The notes under the pieces are model-generated. The model did not search any database and was not told the DNA's origin. It saw only the letters and a list, made by a program, of their open reading frames with translations. This document shows, one piece after another, positions 1 through 9,553 of a stretch of DNA of 64,000 nucleotides. The stretch comes from BOG-908 sp963795825 (GTDB lineage: Bacteria > Pseudomonadota > Alphaproteobacteria > Acetobacterales > Acetobacteraceae): the NCBI GenBank assembly GCA_963795825.1, contig CAWCIW010000001.1:1550001-1614000 (forward strand), in the 5' to 3' direction. Position 1 is the stretch's first letter. Every line of letters begins with the position of its first letter. A program made the translations under genes and the position numbers.

Positions 1-338
1 CCGGCGTCTGCCAGGATTTCGCGCATCTGATGATCGCCGGATTGCGCGGCCTGGGTTTGCCAGCGCGCTATGTGAGTGGTTACATCCGTACGAAGCCGCC
101 GCCAGGGCAGGCGCGCCGGCGCGGATGCGACCAGTCGCATGCCTGGGTGGGTTGCTGGATGGGGCCGGAACATGGTTGGGTCGATATCGACCCGACGAAT
201 GCGATACTCATCAGGGACGAGCACGTCGTCCTTGGCTGGGGCAGGGACTTTTCCGACGTCAGCCCGTTATACGGAATTATCCTGGGTGGCGGAAAACACA
301 AATTGACCGTGAGCGTGGATCTGGAGGCCGAGGATTGA
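1..338 (+). CDS. Transglutaminase-like protein, C-terminal part (start outside window)
   Basis: This is the carboxy-terminal part of a transglutaminase/cysteine-protease-fold protein whose beginning lies left of the window; the open frame enters at base 3. GVCQDFAH at the very edge holds the nucleophilic Cys, and SHAWV and DIDPTN further on supply the His and Asp, so the catalytic triad looks intact. The chain ends with a short strand-rich tail. It lies 52 bp before a circularly permuted ATP-grasp gene and an alpha-E gene. These three families are known to cluster and are thought, from comparative genomics only, to make and trim a peptide-like amide product. The real substrate is unknown. Confidence 0.85.
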   Translation, partial: GVCQDFAHLMIAGLRGLGLPARYVSGYIRTKPPPGQARRRGCDQSHAWVGCWMGPEHGWVDIDPTNAILIRDEHVVLGWGRDFSDVSPLYGIILGGGKHKLTVSVDLEAED

Positions 339-390
339 ACGAGAGTTTGATTGCGCCGATCGGGCGTTTGCGCGCGCGCGGCGGCCGCCG

Positions 391-1831
391 ATGACGCGCC
401 CCGGCCTGCTGGATGGCTACGACAAGGGCGCGTTCTTCTGCGAACTTACCGATTGCGCCTCGCACGATCCCGCCGTGCAGCTCATCGCGCAGCGCCTGGC
501 CGCGATGGATCCCGCCGAGCTCGCGCGCCGCGCCCAGATCGCCGAGATCGAGCTGTTCAACCAGGGCATCACCTTCACGGTGTATTCCGACAAGGACGCG
601 ATCGACCGCATATTGCCGTTCGACCTGATACCGCGCGTTCTGACATCGCGCGAATGGGACGTGCTCGAGCGCGGCGTACGCCAGCGCGTGGCGGCGCTGA
701 ACGCGTTCATCTGGGACATCTATCACGATCAGCGCATCCTGAAGGACGGCGTGGTGCCGGCAGCCCTGGTGCTCGGTAATTCGAATTACCGGCAGGAGAT
801 GGTCGGTTTCGACGTGCCGTGCGGCACCTACGTGCATGTGTGCGGCGTCGATATCGTGCGCGACGAACGCGGGCAGTTCCTGGTGCTCGAAGACAATGCG
901 CGCACCCCCTCCGGCGTGAGTTACGTGCTGGAAAACCGCACGATGATGCGGCGCATCTTCCCCGATCTGATGGACGGCATAGCGGTGCGGCCGGTCGGCA
1001 GCTACGGCATGATGCTGCAGGCCGCACTTGCCGAGATCGCGCCGACCGACAGCGTCCGATCCGCAAGTCGTGCTGCTGTCGCCTGGCATCTACAACTCGG
1101 CGTATTTCGAGCACATCTTCCTGGCGCGCGAAATGGGCGTGCCGCTGGTCGAAGGCAGCGACCTCCTCGTGCAGGACGGCAGCGTGTGGATGCGCACCAC
1201 GGCTGGGCTGGCACCGGTGCATGCAATCTACCGCCGGCTGAACGACGATTTCCTCGACCCGGACGTGTTCCGCGCCGACAGCACGCTCGGCGTGCGCGGC
1301 CTGATCGACGTGTGGCGCCGCGGCCGCGTGGCGATCGCCAACGCGGTGGGCACGGGCGTTGCCGACGACAAGGCGATCTACGCCTACATGCCGCGCATCA
1401 TCCGCTATTACCTGTCCGAAGAACCGGTGCTGGCGAATGTGGAGACGCATATATGCGGCGAGGCGGAAGGGCTGGCCTACACTTTGGCCAATCTGGAAAA
1501 ACTGGTGGTCAAGCCGGTGGGCGAATCCGGCGGGTATGGGTTGATCATCGGGCCGCATTCCACGACGCAGGAGATAGCCGATTTCCGCGTGCAGTTGCGC
1601 GCCGATCCGGCAAATTACATCAGCCAGCCGATGATCAGCCTGTCGGTATCGCCGACATTGGCGGGCGACCGGCTGCTGCCGCGGCATGTGGATCTGCGCC
1701 CGTTCGCGATCACCGGTCGCAAGACCTGGGTGTTGCCTGGCGGGTTGACGCGCGTGGCTCTGCGGGAGGGTTCGCTGGTGGTGAATTCTTCGCAGGGGGG
1801 CGGGTCTAAGGACACCTGGGTGTTGGAATGA
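391..1831 (+). CDS. Circularly permuted ATP-grasp ligase, frameshifted near base 1057
   Basis: The gene encodes a circularly permuted ATP-grasp family protein (DUF404/DUF407 type), predicted to form amide bonds at the cost of ATP. The frame opened by ATG 391 runs to about base 1056, and the homologous sequence continues one base later to the TGA at 1829-1831. The join lies between PTDSV and DPQVVLLSPG, and removing one C of the pair at 1056-1057 restores about 479 residues, the family's usual size. LVLEDNARTPSGVSY lies before the join and KPVGESGGYG, a likely nucleotide-binding turn, after it. It sits between the transglutaminase-like and alpha-E genes. The shift is either a sequencing error or a recent mutation, since both halves are well conserved. 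Confidence 0.85.
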
Positions 1832-1845
1832 TGGTGCAAGGAAGC

Positions 1846-2029
1846 GCAAGGCAAGGCCTTCTTTTTTGCAAAAAAGAAGCAAAAAACTTTTTGGGGTGCT
1901 GTCGCGGACTCTTTGAATGCGGGTCCTTCCGTAACCAGGCGAGTGCGACCGGGCGTGCCGAAGCGCCGGCAGCCGCGTCGGAGCAAGAGTTTTTTGCTTC
2001 TTTTTTGCAAAAAAGAAGGCCTTCCTTGC
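1846..2029. repeat. Intergenic inverted-repeat element, copy 1 (GAAG/GAAG tips)
   Basis: Left arm 1846-1893 and right arm 1974-2029 each contain a local hairpin of the CTTCTTTT..AAAAGAAG type flanked by GGCC and a GCAAAA/TTTTGC box. The arms enclose about 80 bp of GC-rich spacer. The element begins 14 bp after the ATP-grasp stop and ends 19 bp before the alpha-E start, so it separates two genes on the same strand. Confidence 0.85.
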
Positions 2030-2048
2030 ACCCGTCCGGCCCGAACGC

Positions 2049-3026
2049 ATGATCGAAGAACCCGCAAGGCGCGCCCCGCTCCTGCTCTCGCGCTACGCCG
2101 AAGCCCTGTTCTGGCTCGGCCGCTACATGGAGCGCATCGAAAATCTCGCGCGCGTGCTCGACATAACCGACACGTTCGTGCGGCACGGCGTGGACCAGTC
2201 CGGCTGGCGCTCGGTGGTGCAGATCAACGCCGACGAGGAGCGTTTCACCAAACGCTACGGCACGGCAAATGCGGAAAGCGTTGCGCGTTTCTACCTGGTG
2301 GACCGCGACAACCCGACCTCTGTGTCGTCGTCGCTGTTCGCCGCGCGGGAGAATGCGCGCACGTTGCGGCCGCTTATCCCTACGGAGATGTGGTCTCAGA
2401 TCAACATCTTCTACAACCGCGTGCGCCAGATGACGGAGGCCGATGCGGCGCCCAGCCGGGTCTCCGGACTATGCGCGTATTTCAAGGAGCAATGCCAGGC
2501 GCATGCCGGCATCACCGACGGCACGTTCTACCGCGACCAGAGCTGGGCGTTCTATTGCATCGGCAAATACATCGAGCGCGGCGATCAGACATCGCGGCTG
2601 GTGGACATAAAATACCACACGCTGCTGCCCTCGGTGCAGGATGTGGGCAGCGCGCTCGACATCAGCCAGTGGCATGCCTTGCTGCGCGCGGCGTCCGGCT
2701 ACCAGGCCTACAGGCGAGTGAACCCGAATTTCATGACACCGGCTTCCGTCGCCGGCTTCCTGCTGATGGATCACGCGTTCCCCCGCAGCGTCACGGTGTG
2801 CGTGCGGCAGATCGAAATCTATCTGGGCCAGCTCAGCTCCGGCTACGGTCTGCGCGGCGCCTACTTGGCGCAGGAGCGGCTCGACGAAATGCGGGCGGCG
2901 TTGATGGACCAGTCCATCAACCAGATACTCGCGCGCGGCCTGCACGAGTTCCTGGACTGGATTCAACTGCAGTTCATCGGATTGCAGGAGACCATGGCCG
3001 GCGCATTCTGGCGCAAGCCGGATTAG
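2049..3026 (+). CDS. Alpha-E domain protein
   Basis: This 325-residue protein belongs to the alpha-E family (DUF403), an all-helical domain found almost always beside circularly permuted ATP-grasp ligases and transglutaminase-like proteins. The family signature LLSRYAEALFWLGRYMERIE starts at about residue 12, and a second conserved stretch, YCIGKYIERGDQTSRL, lies near residue 180. There is no signal peptide and no membrane segment. Its biochemical role is not known; its context suggests a helper in the same peptide-ligase system. The 160 bp that follow are distinctly AT-richer than the surroundings and may hold the promoter of the next gene. Confidence 0.9.
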   Translation: MIEEPARRAPLLLSRYAEALFWLGRYMERIENLARVLDITDTFVRHGVDQSGWRSVVQINADEERFTKRYGTANAESVARFYLVDRDNPTSVSSSLFAARENARTLRPLIPTEMWSQINIFYNRVRQMTEADAAPSRVSGLCAYFKEQCQAHAGITDGTFYRDQSWAFYCIGKYIERGDQTSRLVDIKYHTLLPSVQDVGSALDISQWHALLRAASGYQAYRRVNPNFMTPASVAGFLLMDHAFPRSVTVCVRQIEIYLGQLSSGYGLRGAYLAQERLDEMRAALMDQSINQILARGLHEFLDWIQLQFIGLQETMAGAFWRKPD

Positions 3027-3186
3027 ACAAATTACCACCGCAGGCTGCTTTTTCGAACTTATATACACGGCAAAGTAGTTTCTTTTGCAGAATGCTTTGA
3101 TTTCGGAAGCATATGGATTTGCGGTGTGCTAACGTAACGGGTTCGTGCGTTGCAGCGCCGCGTGCTACCCGGCTAGACGAAAGAAC

Positions 3187-4026
3187 ATGTATCCTGCCCC
3201 TACAAACCAGTCGCATGAATGCGACGTCTTGTTCGCCCGCCGGCCGGAGCATACGCCGCTTGTCGACACAACATCCGCGCTGCGCCAGATGAATGCCGCC
3301 CGATTGCACTGGTTGATGCGCGCACTTCCGGTGAGCACGATCGACGTGGAAATGGGCAGCGGGCCCATATTGATTCTGGCGCCGCATCCGGATGACGAGA
3401 CGCTTGGCTGCGGCGGACTGATCGCCACCGCGCAGGCCGCAGGGCGCGCGGTTTTTGTTCTGGTGCTGACGGACGGCACGGGCTCGCACCCGAATTCCGG
3501 CACATATCCGGCGGCGCGTCTGCGCAAATTGCGCGAGGCGGAAAGCCGGATGGCGGCGCGCATGCTGGGATTGCCGGAAAGCCATGTGGATTTCCTTGGG
3601 CTGGTCGATACGCACGCGCCGCAGCGCGGCGAAGCGGCCGAGCAGGCGGCGCGCGCCATCGCCGCGCATGCGCAGGCCTGTGGCGCCGGCGTGATCCTGA
3701 CAACCTGGCGGCACGATCCGCATTGCGACCACCTGTCCGCCAGCATACTCGGCGCCCGTGCCGCGGCACTGACAGGGGCCGCTTTGTTCGAGTATCCGGT
3801 GTGGGGCTGGACCTTGCCGCCGCGCCGCCTTCTGCAGGCGCGCGCGCCGACCGGCTTCCGCCTGGATGTGGCGCGGCACGTGTCGGCCAAGCAGCGCGCA
3901 ATCGCGTGCCATAAATCGCAACTCGGCCAGGTGATCACCGACGACCCGGAAGGCTTCACGCTGGAAAGCCAGTTCGTCGGCCTGTTCACCGATCGCTACG
4001 AGACGTTCCTGCGCGTTCAGACCTGA
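3187..4026 (+). CDS. PIG-L family N-acetylglucosaminyl-type deacetylase
   Basis: The 279-residue product is a PIG-L/LmbE-type zinc deacetylase, a family that removes acetyl or similar groups from N-acyl sugars and related small molecules. The metal and catalytic motif APHPDDETLGCGG is at about residue 60, and RHDPHCDH near residue 178 supplies the second conserved His pair. An N-terminal stretch of about 50 residues precedes the catalytic fold and shows no signal peptide. The start at ATG 3187 is chosen because the fold begins well after it; upstream in-frame starts lie in AT-rich non-coding sequence. The substrate cannot be told from the sequence. Confidence 0.85.
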   Translation: MYPAPTNQSHECDVLFARRPEHTPLVDTTSALRQMNAARLHWLMRALPVSTIDVEMGSGPILILAPHPDDETLGCGGLIATAQAAGRAVFVLVLTDGTGSHPNSGTYPAARLRKLREAESRMAARMLGLPESHVDFLGLVDTHAPQRGEAAEQAARAIAAHAQACGAGVILTTWRHDPHCDHLSASILGARAAALTGAALFEYPVWGWTLPPRRLLQARAPTGFRLDVARHVSAKQRAIACHKSQLGQVITDDPEGFTLESQFVGLFTDRYETFLRVQT

Positions 4027-4048
4027 CGCGCTGATAAGCCAGTCAGCT

Positions 4049-4227
4049 AAGGAAGAAAGCAGTCCTTTTTCGAGAAAAAAGACCAAAAAGCTTTTTGCTC
4101 CGACGCCTGCACGTCGGCTTCGGCTATTTCTGCGAAACGCTATCCTGCAGAGACAGCCACGCTCGTTATACAGGAATCATAGCAAAAGTTTTTTGGTCCT
4201 TTTTTTCAAAAAAGGACTGCTTCCTTA
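4049..4227. repeat. Intergenic inverted-repeat element, copy 2 (GGAC/GGAC tips)
   Basis: Both arms carry the GTCC..GGAC version of the tip hairpin (4062-4083 and 4195-4216), with GCTTTTTGCTCC and GACGCCTGCA boxes inside the left arm. It fills the gap between two convergent genes and ends 3 bp from the mtnA stop codon, a typical position for a two-way terminator. Confidence 0.85.
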
Positions 4228-4229
4228 TC

Positions 4230-5318
<1,089 letters not shown>

Positions 5319-5363
5319 CGTCGGGGTTCCTGGCGCGAGAGGCCGCTGTTCGGCGCACGCTCT

Positions 5364-5870
5364 CTATATACGTTGGTGCAGCACGCAGACGAGGGTGAAC
5401 AGCCGGCGCGCGGTCTCGAAGTCGATCGCCACCCGGTCGGCAAGGCGCGTCGTCATCATCTCCGCCCCCTCGTTGTGCAGGCCGCGCCGGCCCATGTCGA
5501 TCGCCTGTATGCTCGCCTCCCGCCCGTCCTGCACGGCATGCGCATAGCTTTCCACCAGCAACTGGTAATCCTTGATCAGCCGGCGGAACGGCCCGAGTGC
5601 GAGGCCGAGCGCCATCAGCGGCGCATCCTGCGCATCGCGCACGTCGAAGGCGAGGCGGCCTTCCACGATCGACAGATGCAATATGAAAGGACCGGTGAAG
5701 CCGCTCGGCGCGAACAGGTTCTCCACCGCGAGATCGCGCACCGCCTGTTCCAGGTCGGCCTGCTGCAACGGCGAAAGCTGTCCGCGTTTCTCGCCGTCGA
5801 GCACCACCTGCAGAAGCGAGCGGCGTTTCGGCGCATCCGTGTGAGTCATGGCGGGAGGCGCGTCAGTCAT
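5364..5870 (-). CDS. UPF0262 family protein
   Basis: The gene encodes a cytoplasmic protein of 168 residues of the UPF0262 family, widespread in alphaproteobacteria and without an assigned function. Recognisable stretches are FILHLSIVEGRLAFDV in the middle and LGPFRRLIKDYQLLVESY before a helical C-terminal half. The ATG at 5868-5870 is preferred because it overlaps the end of the DUF983 gene by a few bases, which suggests translational coupling; earlier starts would run far into that gene. No catalytic motif can be seen. Confidence 0.85.
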   Translation of the reverse strand: MTDAPPAMTHTDAPKRRSLLQVVLDGEKRGQLSPLQQADLEQAVRDLAVENLFAPSGFTGPFILHLSIVEGRLAFDVRDAQDAPLMALGLALGPFRRLIKDYQLLVESYAHAVQDGREASIQAIDMGRRGLHNEGAEMMTTRLADRVAIDFETARRLFTLVCVLHQRI

Positions 5871-6291
5871 CTTGCAGCACATCGGGCGGCCGCATGAAAC
5901 CAAGCTTCATCATCAACCCCACCGTGGCGCCCTTCACCGGCCGTATCAGCAGGAGCACGAGCAGCAGCGTGCCCGGCAGAAAGATCAGCATTTCGGTGCC
6001 GATTGAGAGCGTCGCGTAACGCTCCAACGCCACCTGCGTGCCGATCACCACATGGGCCACGATGAAGATGGTGAAATAGGGCGGCGCGTCGTCCGCGTTG
6101 ATCAGGCCGAGCGGCGCCGCGCACGCATCGCATACCGTGTTGACGCGCAACAGGCGGGCAAACAGCTTGCCGCGGCCGCAAACCGGGCAAAGTCCGCGCA
6201 GGCCGCGCCACATCGCCGTCACCATGGATGGGCCAGGCGTGCCTAAAGGTGTGCGGTCTGGGCTCCAACGGACGGGAAGGCTGTCAGGCAT
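5863..6291 (-). CDS. DUF983 domain membrane protein
   Basis: This is a small inner-membrane protein of about 142 residues in the DUF983 family. It has a zinc-ribbon-like pair of CxxC motifs (CPVCGRG and CDAC, near residues 35 and 54), followed by two hydrophobic segments, YFTIFIVAHVVIGTQVA and a later stretch ending LLLVLLLIRP. The stop overlaps the start of the UPF0262 gene, so the two are probably co-transcribed. The start at 6291 is uncertain; ATG codons about 65 bp further in are alternatives. Function is not established; the family often lies beside cytochrome oxidase genes, but none is seen here. Confidence 0.8.
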   Translation of the reverse strand: MPDSLPVRWSPDRTPLGTPGPSMVTAMWRGLRGLCPVCGRGKLFARLLRVNTVCDACAAPLGLINADDAPPYFTIFIVAHVVIGTQVALERYATLSIGTEMLIFLPGTLLLVLLLIRPVKGATVGLMMKLGFMRPPDVLQDD

Positions 6292-6477
6292 GGCGCGCTC
6301 GCTTGCAATACGGTCGGGTGATCTGCCGTCTGCCTGCAAGCTGGTCCGGCGGAGCGCGCATGGCAAGTATTTGCATGATGTTTCGCGGCGCGCGCGGCTT
6401 GCGCCCACCGCGGCCAGGCGCCAAACGACGCGCCGCTTGCCTGCGTCATGCGGCAATTGGAAGAGGCGCACCGACAT

Positions 6478-7317
6478 ATGCTGATCGCCCGGACCCGGCC
6501 TGATCTCGACGCGGCACTTGCCGAATTGCGCGCCCGCGCCGGTGGAGCCGTGACACTGGTGCCGACGATGGGGGCGCTGCATTCCGGCCATCTTGCGCTG
6601 ATCACGCAGGCGCGGCGCGCGGAGTGCGCGGTCATAGCCTCGATCTTCGTCAATCCGTTGCAGTTCGGCCAGTCCGACGATCTCGCGCGATACCCGCGCG
6701 ACGAGGCGGGCGACATGGCGTTGCTTGCGCAGGCTGGATGCGATGCGGTGTGGTTGCCCGATGTGGCGGAGATGTATCCGCACGGCGACGCCACGCTGGT
6801 CGATGTGGCAGGGCCGGCGCTGGGTTGGGAGGGCGATGCGCGGCCCGGGCATTTTCGCGGCGTGGCAACGGTGGTGACGAAGCTTTTCGGCCAGGTCAGA
6901 CCGGATGCCGCCTGTTTCGGCGAGAAGGACTGGCAACAATTGCAGGTCATACGGCGTATCACGCAGGATCTCGCCTTGCGCGTGCGCATCATCGGCGTGC
7001 CCACGATACGCGAGCCGGACGGGCTGGCGCTCTCCTCGCGCAACCGGTTCCTGACTGCGGCGGAGCGCGCTATCGCACCCCGCCTCTACACGGCGATGCA
7101 GCACAGCATTGGCAGGATGCGCGCGGGCGATGCGGCGGACAGCGCATTGTACGACGCGCGCACGCAGCTCGCAGCAGACGGGCTGGCAGTGGACTACCTG
7201 GCGCTCGTCGACGGACCGAGCCTGCTGCAGCTTGCAAAACCACAGGAGGGCGCCCGGCTGATCGCCGCCGCGCGGCTCGGCAATGTCCGGCTTCTAGACA
7301 ACGTCGCTGCGGGCTAG
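6478..7317 (+). CDS. panC: Pantothenate synthetase
   Basis: PanC joins pantoate and beta-alanine with ATP to give pantothenate, the precursor of coenzyme A. The 279-residue protein shows VPTMGALHSGHLALI near residue 22 (adenylate-forming HxGH-type motif), FVNPLQFG near 57, FGEKDWQQ near 148 and IREPDGLALSSRNRFL near 178, all typical. The ATG at 6478 is used because a GGAAGAGG ribosome-binding site lies 12 bp before it; the in-frame ATG at 6448 would place this site inside the gene. It is transcribed away from the DUF983 gene across a 186 bp gap. PanB is not in the window. Confidence 0.95.
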   Translation: MLIARTRPDLDAALAELRARAGGAVTLVPTMGALHSGHLALITQARRAECAVIASIFVNPLQFGQSDDLARYPRDEAGDMALLAQAGCDAVWLPDVAEMYPHGDATLVDVAGPALGWEGDARPGHFRGVATVVTKLFGQVRPDAACFGEKDWQQLQVIRRITQDLALRVRIIGVPTIREPDGLALSSRNRFLTAAERAIAPRLYTAMQHSIGRMRAGDAADSALYDARTQLAADGLAVDYLALVDGPSLLQLAKPQEGARLIAAARLGNVRLLDNVAAG

Positions 7318-7852
7318 CACGTGGCTGCGCGCGCACCGTTAAAGGCAGGTGTGGGTTCGCAGCACCGCTGTCTGTCGGGCATATCCCGGCCGCCGGTTTG
7401 TGCGCCGGCCTGCTTTTGCGAAAGCGGTTTCCGCCAAACCGGGCGGGCGGGCCTACGCATTCGCCGCGCCGCTGCTGCTGGCGAAAGATGGTTTGTCTCT
7501 CACACGCCGGCGTGAGGCTTTGCGACACGCGTTACAGGTTGCAACGAATTAAGAGAGTTATTTCGGCAGAACCGTTGCTTTTCGTTGACAGCCGCGCGCG
7601 CGCGGCAGATAGCGAAAGACAGCGCATGTCTGCGAGCTGCGATTCGTAAAGCTTTGCTTCCCGCATGCACGCGCGATCTGGGAGCAATGATCGTGCAAAG
7701 CGCCTCATACCGGCGATGATCTTTCGAACGAGTGCCTTCGCCGTTCAGCCGCCGGGACCGGCAACGCCGCCGCCGCGGCGCAGCAACCGCTACCGCAACC
7801 GATCGTTCGATCCGTCGCGCCACACGGCAGAAACTACAGGAGACAGCAAGCA
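7318..7852 (+). other. 535 bp gene-free leader before the AT-hook gene
   Basis: No convincing gene is seen on either strand. The stretch holds a GC-rich hairpin near 7500 (CTCACACGCCGGCGTGAG) and one promoter-like pair at 7585-7613. It ends with the good ribosome-binding site CAGGAGA just before ATG 7853. If the promoter is real, the AT-hook gene has an untranslated leader of about 230 bases. Confidence 0.5.
7585..7613 (+). promoter_or_regulatory. Possible sigma-70 promoter of the AT-hook gene
   Basis: A perfect TTGACA (7585-7590) is followed after 17 bp by GATAGC (7608-7613), which keeps only part of the -10 consensus. The spacer is an alternating GC run. The site lies about 240 bp upstream of the gene, so the assignment is tentative. 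Confidence 0.35.
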
Positions 7853-8795
7853 ATGAGTACCCGACGACACCACCACCGACAAGCCGAAGCGTCCGCGCGC
7901 ACAGCCGATGGCAGCGCGCCCGACAACGCGGCGCGGCGGCACTTCGACGGGGCGCCCCGTCGGCCGTCCGCCAAAGGCAAAGACGGCAACAGGCCGCACC
8001 GCCGCCGCGAAAGCCCCAGCCAAGCGCACGACCAAAGCCGCGGCGACCACGCGCACGACAAAGGCCGCGCCCGGCCGCAAGCCGGCTGCGACACGCGGCA
8101 AGGCAGCCACCACGCGCGCGACAAAGCCCGCAGCGCGCGGCACCAAGGCTGCTGCCACGCGCACGGCAAAATCCACGCGCACGACAAAGGCGGCCACCAC
8201 GCGCACGACCAAAGCCGCCACTGCGCGCAAGGCGCCGGCCACGCGCAAAGCCGCGACGAGCCGCGTGACGAAAGCGGCGACCACGCGCAAGGCAACCGCA
8301 ACGCGCACGGCATCCCGCACCGCGAAGCCCACAACGCGCAGCGCGAAAACGACGGCGACGCGCGGCACGCGCACGGCCGCTTCCGGCCGCAAGCCAGCCA
8401 CGCGCACGACGAAAGCAGCGACCACGCGCACCACGAAAGCCACCGCGTCGCACAAGACGCCGGCGCGCGCCACCAAGACGACACGCGCCGTGAAGACGAC
8501 CATGTCCGGCAAGATCGACGGGCGTACAGTCGCTGGCCGCGCCGCACGCGCGGCGAACGGCACCGCACGCACGACGCGCAAACCGGCTGCAGAGACGGCG
8601 CGCAAAACCCGCCGTCCGCGTAGCCAGCCGGAGACCATGCATGACGACGATCTGCCGATGATGCACACGACGGCCGAGCCCAAGAAGCGCGGCCGCAAGA
8701 AGAAGGAAGTCGAGCAGATGCCGATGCATGAGGCGGAAGCCCATGAATCGCATACGGACGAGACAGAAAGCACCGACGACTTCGACGCAGGCTAA
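7853..8795 (+). CDS. Histone H1-like, AT-hook, Lys/Ala/Thr-repeat nucleoid protein (start frameshifted)
   Basis: The product is a strongly basic, low-complexity protein resembling histone H1 tails. After an AT-hook-like GRPVGRPPKAK near residue 35 come about 200 residues of short repeats of the form TTKAATTRTTKAA, then an acidic tail with an embedded KKRGRKKKEV. The well-placed start is ATG 7853 behind CAGGAGA, but it is out of frame with the body. Dropping one base near 7859 gives MSPDDTTTDKPKRPRAQP followed directly by the repeats, about 313 residues in all. Without a correction, translation would have to begin at ATG 7908. It probably binds DNA non-specifically and compacts the nucleoid; this is inferred from composition. 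Confidence 0.75.
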
Positions 8796-8873
8796 ATACA
8801 CGACGCGGCGCGGGCTCTCGGGCTCGCGCCGCACGGTGTCCGTCCCTTCTTCGGGAGAGGACGGACTACTTTC

Positions 8874-9278
8874 TCAAGCGCGCGTCTTGAAACTTTGCGC
8901 GCCAGCCCCCGCAGCCGCCAGTTTGCCACCCGCGCCATAACGCGCGCCCTGTGGCGCCGAGCGGGCTGCCTTGGCGACAAGATCCAACACCCGCCGCTGC
9001 ACGCGCATGGCGCGCTTCAGCAACTGCCTGTTCTCCTCCGCTAGCAATCCCAGCGCGCGCATCGTGTCGCTCGGTATCGGCGTGGGATCGGCCGCGCGCC
9101 AGGCCGCCGCAAGCGCATCGGCCGCGGCGTGCTTCGGTGCCAGCAGCCCGCCAGCGCGTGCGAAATCCATCGCCTCGAGTGCTGCATTCTCTTCTATGAG
9201 CAACGCGCTCAGCCGTTCGATGGCTTCCTCCATCGTCGGGGTCGGCTTGCTGCGGGCGTGCATCGTTCGGTTGCTCAT
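8874..9278 (-). CDS. FlgN-like flagellar protein (putative export chaperone)
   Basis: This small protein of 134 residues is the last gene of the flgI-flgJ group; its ATG overlaps the flgJ stop codon as ATGA. It is largely helical and charged, beginning near residue 15 with MEEAIERLSALLIEENAALEAMD, a pattern of heptads like the FlgN chaperones that bind hook-associated proteins FlgK and FlgL before export. The C-terminal 30 residues are Gly/Ala-rich and look disordered. The assignment rests on position, size and helical pattern rather than on a diagnostic motif, so another small flagellar accessory protein is possible. Confidence 0.6.
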   Translation of the reverse strand: MSNRTMHARSKPTPTMEEAIERLSALLIEENAALEAMDFARAGGLLAPKHAAADALAAAWRAADPTPIPSDTMRALGLLAEENRQLLKRAMRVQRRVLDLVAKAARSAPQGARYGAGGKLAAAGAGAQSFKTRA

Positions 9279-9553
9279 CGTTTTTGTTCCTGAAGACGCA
9301 GCATCTGCTGATAGACCGGCTCGGCGATGCCGAGCCCGCCGCTGCGCGCCATTTGTTTGGCCATTTCGGTGATCATCATCGGCTTGAAGGCACGTTCTGC
9401 AGCACCGCCGCCGAACGGTCCGTCCGACGACGCATCGGCGCCGTCGAACATCGGCTTGAGCATCTCGTCGAGCGCCACGGCGGTGAAATCCTCCGCCGAT
9501 TTCCGCAGTTTCGCCGTGATGTCCGGCGGCGGCTGCTTGGTATCTATGCGCAT
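9275..9553 (-). CDS. flgJ: Single-domain FlgJ-type rod-binding protein
   Basis: The 92-residue product matches only the rod-binding domain of FlgJ, with EDFTAVALDEMLKPMF near residue 20 and AERAFKPMMITEMAKQMARSG near residue 50. It lacks the muramidase domain found in enteric FlgJ, as is usual in alphaproteobacteria, where a separate lytic enzyme opens the peptidoglycan. It is thought to cap or scaffold the growing flagellar rod in the periplasm. The start ATG shares one base with the flgI stop codon (TAATG), and its own stop overlaps the next gene, so the three are one operon. Confidence 0.85.
   Translation of the reverse strand: MRIDTKQPPPDITAKLRKSAEDFTAVALDEMLKPMFDGADASSDGPFGGGAAERAFKPMMITEMAKQMARSGGLGIAEPVYQQMLRLQEQKR

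Noticed and set aside
1806..2186. Short open frames in and around the repeats encoding KSFLLLF, KKRSKKLLL or FCFFFAKKK strings
   Set aside because: They are translations of the AT-rich repeat arms; the same peptide strings recur at every copy on both strands and do not form part of any family. They should not be annotated as hypothetical proteins.
7853..8623. His/Arg/Asp-rich reading frame from the good start at 7853
   Set aside because: Although the start looks right, the translation is an out-of-frame reading of the Lys/Ala/Thr repeats. The next frame has the AT-hook, repeats and acidic tail expected of a histone-like protein.
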